From Candidatus Zixiibacteriota bacterium (lineage in GTDB: Bacteria > Zixibacteria > MSB-5A5 > CAIYYT01), in NCBI GenBank assembly GCA_023134875.1, contig JAGLUH010000064.1:1-5508 (forward strand): a DNA stretch of 5,508 nt, given 5' to 3'. Shown piece after piece: positions 1-5,459 of the stretch; positions within the stretch are counted from its first letter, which is position 1; each line of letters begins with the position of its first letter. The notes below the pieces were generated by a model, which searched no databases, was not told where the DNA came from, and saw only the letters and a program-made list of their open reading frames with translations. Both the position numbers and the translations under genes were made by a program.

Positions 1-67
1 ACATCATTATCGATTTGCAGCGTATCTGACCGATTCCCAATGACGCATTGTAGCAGAAGATAAATCA

Positions 68-99
68 GCAAGTCAACTCAAATATAGCCGGCGACTTGC
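68..99. repeat. Inverted repeat upstream of the DUF6599 operon promoter
   Basis: The arms GCAAGTC (68-74) and GACTTGC (93-99) are perfect 7-bp reverse complements around an 18-nt spacer. No T-run follows on either side, so a terminator is not well supported. It could be half of a regulatory site or the tail structure of a gene lying to the left of the window. Only the repeat itself is certain. Confidence 0.35.
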
Positions 100-100
100 A

Positions 101-135
101 TTCTTCATCGGCAGAAGTCCTCACCCGGTGAAGAA
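101..135. promoter_or_regulatory. Long inverted repeat directly upstream of the -35 box (possible operator)
   Basis: TTCTTCATCGG (101-111) pairs with CCGGTGAAGAA (125-135): 11 positions with a single T-G wobble and a 13-nt spacer. The right arm ends 5 bp before the TTGACA of the operon promoter. That is where an activator or repressor binding site would be expected. A terminator of an upstream gene is the alternative, but no T-tract follows. The symmetry is seen directly; the regulatory role is inferred. Confidence 0.35.
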
Positions 136-140
136 CCTGG

Positions 141-169
141 TTGACAGCAGCAGTTATGTGGCATAGAAT
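141..169 (+). promoter_or_regulatory. Sigma70 promoter of the DUF6599-DUF362 operon
   Basis: The -35 box TTGACA (141-146) matches consensus 6/6. It is followed by a 17-bp spacer and the -10 box TAGAAT (164-169), which matches 5/6. Transcription should start near 176, giving a leader of about 55 nt before the GTG start at 231. The near-consensus boxes at optimal spacing suggest a strong housekeeping promoter, probably tuned by the inverted repeats just upstream. Confidence 0.75.
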
Positions 170-230
170 TCAATGGTAAGATCAACCCGGAGTCACCGGC
201 TGCAAGCTTGACACATGGAGAAGAGGATTA

Positions 231-1178
231 GTGAAACAGTATTCGCGCCCAGCAATGAACTCGCTGCTGGCAGTCGTTCTCGTATCTCTGACTTTAGGTG
301 TATCCATGTGTGGTAACAGTGAGAAAACGAGAAACACCGATCTTGCCCTCCTGCTCGAACAGGCACCCGCAGGTTGGCGGTTTACCGGTCAGGTAGAGCG
401 CTACGATCGGGAGACTATCTTTGAATATATCGATGGCGCCGGCGAGGTTTACCGCCAGTATAGCTTCCGCGAATGTATCGTACGACGGCTGTCCTGCCGG
501 GGAGAACCAGATATCACCGTCGAGATCTTCGATATGGGTTCATCCGCAGATGCTTACGGTATTTTCAGCCATATCCGGGAAGCGCCGGAAGCCGGATTCG
601 GGCAGGGTTCGCAATATGCCGGCAGTGTGCTCTATTTCTGGCAAAGCCGTTACCTGGTCTCGATCTACCCAAAGGAGCAAACCGATGAGACTAGGACAGC
701 GACAGCGCAGCTTGCCAATTCGATCAGCGCCGCGATTAGCGATACCGGCGCGCCGCCGCAACTGCTGAAAGCCTTGCCGACCGACAGCCTCATGATAGAG
801 AGCATCCGGTATTTTCATCATCATGTTTTACTCAATTATCACTACTACTTTGCCGCCGAGAATATTCTCAATCTAAACGAACAGACCAAAGCAGTACTGG
901 CTACCTATGAGCCTGTTGAAACCTACTTGCTTCTGGTAAGATACCCGTCCAGTGAGCTAGCAAAAACGGCGGCGGCCAGCTTTGTCAAGGCCTATCTGCC
1001 AGAAGCAGATGAACCAGGCCCCGTGCAAACGGAGAACCAGAAATGGACAGCTATCGAGACCATCAACAACACCTTGATAGTGGTCTTTGATGCTCCCACT
1101 GGGGACGAAGCCACGACCCTGATAACTTTGGTGAAAGCCCGGTTGGCACAGTCGGCCACGCAGAAGGGGCAGAAATGA
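231..1178 (+). CDS. DUF6599 family protein, exported or membrane-anchored
   Basis: A 315-residue protein of unknown biochemical function, recognised as DUF6599-like. The marks are the segment around residues 66-79 (YIDGAGEVYRQYSF) and EIFDMGSSADAYGIFS at residues 98-113, both typical of that family. The N-terminus has a short basic stretch, a hydrophobic segment (about residues 10-26) and then Cys27. The sequence before the cysteine is V-S-M-C, whose Met at -1 departs from a normal lipobox, so it is either an unusual lipoprotein or a protein anchored or secreted by the hydrophobic segment. The GTG start at 231 is preferred because a purine-rich GGAGAAGAGG lies at 217-226; the in-frame ATG at 255 has no such site. 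It is the first gene of a two-gene operon and overlaps the DUF362 gene by 4 bp, so translation is probably coupled. Family assignment is by motif recognition; the function is unknown. Confidence 0.8.
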   Translation: MKQYSRPAMNSLLAVVLVSLTLGVSMCGNSEKTRNTDLALLLEQAPAGWRFTGQVERYDRETIFEYIDGAGEVYRQYSFRECIVRRLSCRGEPDITVEIFDMGSSADAYGIFSHIREAPEAGFGQGSQYAGSVLYFWQSRYLVSIYPKEQTDETRTATAQLANSISAAISDTGAPPQLLKALPTDSLMIESIRYFHHHVLLNYHYYFAAENILNLNEQTKAVLATYEPVETYLLLVRYPSSELAKTAAASFVKAYLPEADEPGPVQTENQKWTAIETINNTLIVVFDAPTGDEATTLITLVKARLAQSATQKGQK

Positions 1179-2074
1179 AAAACCTGGATAGGACCATCAC
1201 CCGTCGTGATTTTTTACGTGGTGCCGGCTGTGCCGCTGTTGCCGCTACCATGGGAATCCCCACACTCCAGGCTCAGGAAGCCAAACCGGTCAGGAAAACG
1301 AAAGTAGTACTGATACGCGATGAGAAGATAATTGACGCTAAAGGTAGGCTTGATGCGGAGATCGTCAAGGCGATGCTCGATCGGGCGGTAACCGAACTGT
1401 TTGGCGGCGAAAAACCGGCGGCAGCGTGGAAAAAAGTGGTAGCGGCCAATGATATCGTCGGCATCAAGAGCAATGTCTGGGGACCGTTGCCGACACCGAA
1501 GGCGGTTGAGGCGGCTATCAAGGCGAGTGTGATGGCGGTCGGCGTGCCGGAGAAGAATATTGACATCAGCGACCGCGGCGTCCTGGGCAGCAAGATATTC
1601 CGGAAAGCAACCGCCCTGATCAATGTGCGTCCCCTGCGCACTCATCACTGGTCGGGAGTGGGCGGGCTGATCAAGAACTACATCACGTTCGCCCCTGAGC
1701 TCTGGGAATATCACGACAATTCCTGCGCTGATCTGGGGACGCTATGGAGACTACCTATTTGCCGGGACAAGACCAGGCTTAACATCCTGTTGATGTTGAC
1801 ACCTCTCTTTCACGGCATCGGCCCGCACCATTTCGATTCGCAGTTCACCTGGCCGTATTGCGGTATGCTGGCAGGCACCGATCCGGTAGCGCTCGATACA
1901 ATCGGCATCATGATCCTGCAGGCCAAGCGTAAAGATTACTTCGGCAGGGAGCGACCTCTCAAACCGGCGGCGCATCATGTGGCCTTCGCCGATATCAGGC
2001 ACAACCTGGGTATCAGCGACCCGCAGCGGATTAAAATCGTCAGGCTGGGCTGGCAAAAAGATATCCTGATCTAA
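1175..2074 (+). CDS. Tat-exported DUF362 domain protein
   Basis: A 299-residue protein with a twin-arginine signal: TRRDFL at residues 9-14, then an Ala/Gly-rich hydrophobic region and likely cleavage near Ala33. Tat export implies that it folds, perhaps with a metal cofactor, in the cytoplasm before reaching the periplasm. The mature part carries DUF362 marks: GIKSN (96-100), RTHH then GGLIKN (155-168), GIGP (214-217) and AGTDPVALD (233-241). No CxxCxxCxxxC ferredoxin cluster is present, unlike some DUF362 proteins. The mature chain has only Cys184, Cys196 and Cys229 but many histidines (157, 158, 180, 213, 218, 219, 267, 268, 276). The ATG overlaps the stop of the DUF6599 gene (ATGA at 1175-1178), with AAGGGG just upstream as ribosome binding site. 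No enzymatic reaction can be assigned from sequence. Joint action with the DUF6599 protein outside the cytoplasm is inferred. Confidence 0.85.
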   Translation: MKNLDRTITRRDFLRGAGCAAVAATMGIPTLQAQEAKPVRKTKVVLIRDEKIIDAKGRLDAEIVKAMLDRAVTELFGGEKPAAAWKKVVAANDIVGIKSNVWGPLPTPKAVEAAIKASVMAVGVPEKNIDISDRGVLGSKIFRKATALINVRPLRTHHWSGVGGLIKNYITFAPELWEYHDNSCADLGTLWRLPICRDKTRLNILLMLTPLFHGIGPHHFDSQFTWPYCGMLAGTDPVALDTIGIMILQAKRKDYFGRERPLKPAAHHVAFADIRHNLGISDPQRIKIVRLGWQKDILI

Positions 2075-2085
2075 GAGTCCAGCCG

Positions 2086-2108
2086 GTCGAAAGTCTTGCA
2101 CTCTCGAC
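2086..2108 (+). other. Hairpin just after the DUF362 gene
   Basis: GTCGA (2086-2090) pairs with TCGAC (2104-2108). Inside, past a single mismatch, AGT (2092-2094) pairs with ACT (2100-2102) around the loop CTTGC. It lies 11 nt past the stop codon, where a 3' end structure is expected, but no T-run follows. An intrinsic terminator is therefore only weakly supported; it could instead stabilise the mRNA 3' end. Confidence 0.3.
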
Positions 2109-2147
2109 ATTCACACGGAAGCATGAAGAAATATCCGTCGCGATCTG

Positions 2148-2325
2148 TCGGCACCGCAGGGGTTCCAACCTATGGTTGTCTGTGTGCTGCTTTGGATCTG
2201 CAGGGGCACGTCGCTACGTGCCCAGTCTGTAGGTCAAGCGACCTGTCCGCTTAACGGTTTCCGTGCCGCCAGGAACCCTTTCCTGGCGAAGTCAAAACCA
2301 TCGGAGTTTTGACCGGCGGTGCTGA
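2148..2325. repeat. Composite multi-hairpin intergenic element
   Basis: A 178-bp non-coding block made almost wholly of consecutive inverted repeats. The outer arms TCGGCACCGC (2148-2157) and GCGGTGCTGA (2316-2325) pair over 10 bp with one wobble. Inside are: CAACC-TAT-GGTTG (2166-2178); a compound hairpin at 2198-2232 with core GGGCACGT-CGCT-ACGTGCCC (2204-2223) and outer arms CTGCAG/CTGTAG; AGGTC-AAGC-GACCT (2231-2244, sharing two bases with the previous one); ACGG-TTT-CCGT (2254-2264); a perfect 9-bp stem CGCCAGGAA-CCCT-TTCCTGGCG (2267-2288); and a perfect 8-bp stem GTCAAAAC/GTTTTGAC with a 7-nt loop (2291-2313). It sits between the DUF362 gene and the GYD promoter. It resembles REP- or MITE-like mosaic repeats, or a structured RNA. 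Whether it recurs in the genome cannot be seen here. Confidence 0.6.
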
Positions 2326-2336
2326 AGATAAATCAT

Positions 2337-2365
2337 TTGATCGTCGTCGGTCGATCTGCTATAAT
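2337..2365 (+). promoter_or_regulatory. Extended -10 sigma70 promoter of the GYD gene
   Basis: TTGATC (2337-2342, 4/6 match) is followed by a 17-bp spacer and a perfect TATAAT (2360-2365). The spacer ends in TGC (2357-2359), giving the extended -10 form TGnTATAAT. Transcription should begin near 2372 with a leader of about 28 nt. It begins 11 bp after the multi-hairpin element, so that element is probably not part of this transcript. Confidence 0.75.
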
Positions 2366-2399
2366 ACCGGTGTGACCTCTCAAGCCAAAAGGAGTGAAT

Positions 2400-2684
2400 A
2401 TGGCGACCTTTATCATGGCCATGACCATCAACCCGAACGCCAAGAAACTGCATCCCGATTTGTCCAATCAGATCAACAAGTCCTTTGATCTCTTTGCGGA
2501 ACACGGTGTCAAGATGGAGAACCTTTATGCCACGCTCGGCCGCTATGATTACCTGGCGGTGTTTTCCGCCGCCGACCAGACCGTGGCTTTCAAGGTGGCG
2601 CTTGATATCAACAACCGGGGTATCCTGGAAACCGAAACCTGGCCGGTGGTTCCCTACGAGGACTTTTCGCAGATTATCAAGTAA
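2400..2684 (+). CDS. GYD domain-containing protein
   Basis: A 94-residue protein, close to the usual length of the GYD family (PF08734), small alpha/beta proteins of unknown function. The family hallmark is visible as LGRYDYLAVF at residues 46-55 (GRYD in place of the plain GYD). The N-terminal strand is MATFIMAMTI, and the C-terminal half carries LDINNRGILETET, matching the family's final helix and strand. There is no signal peptide, so it is cytoplasmic. The ATG at 2400 is chosen because AAAAGGAG (2387-2394) is well placed before it; an in-frame GTG at 2394 would overlap that site. It has its own strong promoter at 2337-2365. The transporter follows after a 92-bp gap and may be on the same transcript. 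The family call is firm; the role is unknown. Confidence 0.88.
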   Translation: MATFIMAMTINPNAKKLHPDLSNQINKSFDLFAEHGVKMENLYATLGRYDYLAVFSAADQTVAFKVALDINNRGILETETWPVVPYEDFSQIIK

Positions 2685-2691
2685 TCGCTTC

Positions 2692-2707
2692 CCACGCTGA
2701 CGCGTGG
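2692..2707 (+). other. Short GC-rich hairpin between the GYD and transporter genes
   Basis: CCACGC (2692-2697) and GCGTGG (2702-2707) form a perfect 6-bp stem with the loop TGAC, starting 7 nt after the GYD stop codon. There is no following T-run, so it is unlikely to be a full intrinsic terminator. It may attenuate read-through into the transporter or stabilise the GYD mRNA 3' end. Confidence 0.35.
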
Positions 2708-2776
2708 CGCAGGCAGAACCCATTCATACCGGCATGGCAGCACTGCCGGGCAAATTCCCAGGCTGTTTCTGCACCC

Positions 2777-3670
2777 ATGAAACCCCTTTCTTTAGCTCAA
2801 AAGGCGCTTTTTGCCAGGCTCGGTCTCTTTTATGCCGCCGCCGTCTGGGGCGCCAGCCTTTTTGTTATCAAGGCAACCCTGACGGAGATCAATCCGGTAA
2901 TACTTACTGGTTATCGCTTCCTGCTGGCGGGATTGATTCTGCTGGTGTTCCTGCTAATCGCCCGTTGCCCGATCCTCGTCGGCTTGCCGCGGGCCGCTTT
3001 TCTGGCGACTATTCTTTGCCTGCTGCACGTGCCCCAGGCTATCGGTCTGGGATATACCACCGCCTCCAATTCCGGGTTCATCACCGGTCTCTTTGTCGCT
3101 TTCATACCTCTCTTTCTGCGCGTCATCTTCAAACGTCGTCCGACCTTGATGGAGGTGATCGCCTCCGGCATATCACTGATCGGCTTGTGGATTCTGACCG
3201 GCGGGCTGGTCGATATCAACCTTGGCGATATCCTCACCCTGCTGACGGCAATGGCCTATGCCCTTCACGTGTTGTACTCCGACAAGTACATGAAGGCGGG
3301 AATCGATCCCTTGATATTCACCTGCCAGCAGTTTCTCATGGTCGGCCTGATGAGCCTTCTGACCGCAGCTATCTTCGGCCTGCCGTTTACAATTGGATCA
3401 ACAACAGCCGGCGGAACGTTGATACTCCTGGTCCTGTTTCCCACCTTGTCCGCCTTTGTGATTCAAATGCTGGCGCAGAAGATCACTTCTCCTCTTAGAG
3501 TTTCACTGATCTTCGCCCTGCAACCGGTCTTTGCCGCTCTCTTTGCCTGGACACTGGGCGGCGAAACATTAGTAAGGCACCGTGCCCTCGGCGGACTGTT
3601 GATCTTCATAGCCTTGCTCATCTCCGGCCTCTCCTCCTTCATGCGGAAGAAATCACCTGAGCGGGAATAA
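2777..3670 (+). CDS. EamA/DMT-superfamily transporter
   Basis: A 297-residue integral membrane protein with about ten predicted TM segments (roughly residues 14-34, 40-62, 72-92, 98-118, 126-143, 149-167, 178-197, 210-230, 240-260, 268-288). This is the two-times-five arrangement of two EamA repeats in the drug/metabolite transporter superfamily. Typical marks are AAVWGASLFVIK near the start, YRFLLAGLIL in TM2, and GGETLVRHRALGGLLIFIAL leading into the last helix. The short, basic C-terminal tail (RKKSPERE) should be cytoplasmic. The substrate cannot be inferred; family members export amino acids, metabolites or drugs. The ATG at 2777 is the only ATG, GTG or TTG codon in this frame between the GYD stop and that point. 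No good Shine-Dalgarno sequence precedes it, so expression may be modest or depend on the upstream gene. No promoter of its own was seen. Confidence 0.9.
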   Translation: MKPLSLAQKALFARLGLFYAAAVWGASLFVIKATLTEINPVILTGYRFLLAGLILLVFLLIARCPILVGLPRAAFLATILCLLHVPQAIGLGYTTASNSGFITGLFVAFIPLFLRVIFKRRPTLMEVIASGISLIGLWILTGGLVDINLGDILTLLTAMAYALHVLYSDKYMKAGIDPLIFTCQQFLMVGLMSLLTAAIFGLPFTIGSTTAGGTLILLVLFPTLSAFVIQMLAQKITSPLRVSLIFALQPVFAALFAWTLGGETLVRHRALGGLLIFIALLISGLSSFMRKKSPERE

Positions 3671-3698
3671 CTGACAACTTTGGTACGAAGCATATAAA

Positions 3699-3741
3699 CC
3701 TACCCGTCGCCTGCTGCGGTTCTGGGTAGGGCACGAATTTT
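3699..3741 (+). terminator. Possible terminator of the transporter gene
   Basis: CCTACCC (3699-3705) and GGGTAGG (3724-3730) form a perfect 7-bp stem. Its 18-nt interior can fold further (CGC/GCG around CTGCT). A short TTTT run (3738-3741) follows 7 nt later. It starts 29 nt past the transporter stop. The gap between stem and T-run, and the short run, make it a weak intrinsic terminator, though its location is right. Confidence 0.4.
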
Positions 3742-3742
3742 G

Positions 3743-3756
3743 GGAAGGTTCCTTCC
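3743..3756. repeat. GGAAGG/CCTTCC palindrome
   Basis: GGAAGG (3743-3748) and CCTTCC (3751-3756) are perfect reverse complements separated by TT, immediately after the terminator-like hairpin. A 2-nt loop is too tight for a full RNA stem, so a protein binding site or part of a repeat element is as likely. CCGCGG follows directly at 3755-3760. Confidence 0.3.
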
Positions 3757-3835
3757 GCGGGGTTGACAAATCCGGGCAGATCGTCTCCGGCCATGTTATT
3801 ATTACCATTACTCTGGACTTATGTCATAGCGAACG

Positions 3836-3855
3836 GGCAGGTCAGGAACCCTGCC
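3836..3855. repeat. GGCAGG/CCTGCC hairpin sharing a 10-mer with the upstream element
   Basis: GGCAGG (3836-3841) pairs with CCTGCC (3850-3855) around an 8-nt loop. The 10-mer CAGGAACCCT (3843-3852) also occurs at 2270-2279, inside the strongest stem of the composite element. A shared 10-mer is not statistically remarkable in a window of this size, but both copies lie in intergenic hairpins, so one repeat family is possible. Confidence 0.3.
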
Positions 3856-4149
3856 GCACACAAATGACAAACAAAGGGATTGTAAGCAAACAAGTTAAGC
3901 CCCCCAAAGGTCTTAACCTACAGTGCTGCCTTCAATAACCGGCGCCGATAAAAAACGAGTGCTGCTTGTTGATTATTGCGGGGAACACAAGTTGGAGACC
4001 ATTTGAATGCTTTTGGCTTGTGTTGGAACCAGACAAGCAACACCCGGGTTTCTCAACCAATAATATATAATAACAATCCACGATCAGCGCAAGCGTTTTG
4101 TGAAAGATTTGTAGTTCTTTTATGGAAATCGCCGATCAGGCCGGTTAGC

Positions 4150-4155
4150 AGGAGG
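4150..4155 (+). promoter_or_regulatory. Ribosome binding site of the portal gene
   Basis: A full AGGAGG lies 11 nt before the ATG at 4167. The spacing is slightly long but acceptable, and no other in-frame start codon lies near it. It fixes the start of the portal gene and argues that the gene is, or recently was, translated. Confidence 0.7.
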
Positions 4156-4166
4156 ACTATAATATC

Positions 4167-5444
4167 ATGCTATCATCTATCAAGAGCAAACTGCAAAACC
4201 GCTGGCCTCTTCTCGTCGGTAGACTGGCGACTAAGTCGAAATCAGGTCGCACGGAACGACCCAGCTATCCAGCGCGCCTGAAAAGCTTTACTATCGATGC
4301 CGGCGGCAACCACCCTTATCAGTTCCAAACTCAGCGTGCCCGCCTGGAACTCTACCGCTTCCTGCGCGACAATGTCCCAATTCTCAGCTCGGTGGTCTGG
4401 ACCTGGGTGCGTCTTTGCGCCGCCCGCTATGAGTACAAACTGGAGAGGGAGCACTCCGGGGCTGTCGATCGGCAGGTTGCGGAAGTGTTGCGGGAGCTCG
4501 ACTCGCGTATCTACCACAACGGCGTCATGAAACGGGGCGGCTTCAAGGAACTTTTGCTGCAGTTCTTCGAATCGCTCTTCACCGACGGCGCCATTTGCGG
4601 TGAGTTGCAGTTGATGCCCTCCCGCAGTCGGATTGATCGCTTTATGTTTGCCGACATGAAAACAATCGAAGTCACGCCCGAAAAAAGCGAGAATCATGTC
4701 TACCAGGTGACCGACGATAGTAAGACCAGGCTGAACAACCAGTCGCTTTTCTACTACGGGCTTGGCGCTCTCCCCGGGACGGTGATTGGCAAGTCGCTGC
4801 TGGCAGCGGTTCCCTTTGTCGCTCGGGTGGAACAGACCCTGGTCAGCGACATGCACCGTACCATGCGCAATAGCGGCTACCAACGAATTCATGTTAAGGT
4901 GACGCCGCCTGCCAAGCGAGGCGATGAGACCGAGGATGACTATGTTAGCCGCGCCAACAGTTACTTTGATGACACGGTAACGATGATGAAGGATTTCGGG
5001 CCTGACAAGAATCCGGTGACCTGGGATGATGTCAAGATTGAGTACATCGGTCCTTCCGCCAGAGTTTCCACGTCCAACGCCTGGTATCTCACTCACAAGG
5101 CGATGATCGAGGATATCTGCGCCGGCACTCATCTGGCCCCCTTCATGCTCGGTTATGCCTACGGCACCACGCACAATTGGGCGCAGTTCAAGTTTGAACT
5201 GGTGCAGCGGCAGGTGGAAACGGTGCAGAATGCAGCGTGTGCCCTGCTCGACTGGATCGCCAATGTCGAGCTGGCACTGGCCGGCCTCGATGCCCGGGTG
5301 AGATACTCCTTCAGAAACCGCCTGCCGATGGGACTGACTGATCGCGCCGCCGCGGAGAAGATTCAGCTTGAGAATATCGTGACCAAGCTGAACAACAACT
5401 TGATCACCCGCGATCAGGCATTGGACGAGTTGGAGAGAATCTAA
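4167..5444 (+). CDS. Phage portal-like protein
   Basis: A 425-residue protein of portal size (usually about 400-550 aa). Portals form the dodecameric ring at one vertex of tailed-phage heads through which DNA is packaged. Supporting segments: a short basic N-terminus (1-40); the helical stretch NVPILSSVVWTWVRL (69-83); FKELLLQFFESLFTDGAICGELQL (126-149), with the 'L..F......G.....' pattern of the portal wing; YYGLGALPGTVIGKSLLAAV (196-215), matching the 'G.S.L..' turn before the helix carrying the NSGYQRI segment (235-241); and THLAPFMLGYAYGTTHNWAQ (321-340) with its long following helix, matching the portal stem and crown region. It ends with ITRDQALDEL (413-422), like the 'lt.dEaR' tails of portals. 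The reading frame is intact. No terminase gene lies upstream; the neighbour is a transporter gene across 496 bp. The portal call is by pattern recognition; the exact Pfam family (Phage_portal, SPP1-type or other) is not determined. Confidence 0.72.
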   Translation: MLSSIKSKLQNRWPLLVGRLATKSKSGRTERPSYPARLKSFTIDAGGNHPYQFQTQRARLELYRFLRDNVPILSSVVWTWVRLCAARYEYKLEREHSGAVDRQVAEVLRELDSRIYHNGVMKRGGFKELLLQFFESLFTDGAICGELQLMPSRSRIDRFMFADMKTIEVTPEKSENHVYQVTDDSKTRLNNQSLFYYGLGALPGTVIGKSLLAAVPFVARVEQTLVSDMHRTMRNSGYQRIHVKVTPPAKRGDETEDDYVSRANSYFDDTVTMMKDFGPDKNPVTWDDVKIEYIGPSARVSTSNAWYLTHKAMIEDICAGTHLAPFMLGYAYGTTHNWAQFKFELVQRQVETVQNAACALLDWIANVELALAGLDARVRYSFRNRLPMGLTDRAAAEKIQLENIVTKLNNNLITRDQALDELERI

Positions 5445-5459
5445 CCGGCTCCGGGAACA

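Larger units (their letters stand above)
3671..4166. other. 496-bp non-coding gap before the portal gene
   Basis: No credible coding region was found in either strand. The gap holds a terminator-like hairpin (3699-3741), a second inverted repeat (3743-3756), a GGCAGG/CCTGCC hairpin (3836-3855), a GTTAAG/CTTAAC repeat (3894-3917), a lone GCCGATAA box (3944-3951), an 8-bp inverted repeat AACACAAG/CTTGTGTT (3984-4024) and an AT-rich run around 4059-4080. It separates host-type genes from the phage-type gene and may contain the integration boundary. No tRNA gene or recognisable attachment-site duplication was seen. Confidence 0.5.

Noticed and set aside
2704..3498. A 264-codon + strand open frame overlapping the transporter
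   Set aside because: It is a different frame of the same DNA as a clear 10-TM transporter; its product is Arg/Ser/Pro-rich without domain character and has no ribosome binding site.
3763..3802. TTGACA at 3763-3768 with TATTAT at 3797-3802 as a promoter
   Set aside because: The spacer is 28 bp, far beyond the 16-18 bp needed; no -10 box lies at the right place.
3864..3938. A 24-codon ORF starting with ATG in the non-coding gap
   Set aside because: No Shine-Dalgarno sequence, length within chance, no recognisable product.
4066..4071. Perfect TATAAT in the AT-rich tract before the portal gene
   Set aside because: The -35 position reads CCCGGG-like sequence with no resemblance to TTGACA and there is no TG extension.
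4158..4163. TATAAT just before the portal start codon
   Set aside because: It lies between the ribosome binding site and the ATG, so a promoter there would leave no leader or ribosome binding site.
3976..4281. A 101-codon + strand frame running from the gap into the portal gene
   Set aside because: TTG start, no ribosome binding site, overlaps the well-supported portal start by more than 100 bp and shows no family features.
4242..5174. A 310-codon antisense open frame opposite the portal gene
   Set aside because: The frame is a by-product of the portal gene's codon bias; its translation shows no domain, signal or start context.
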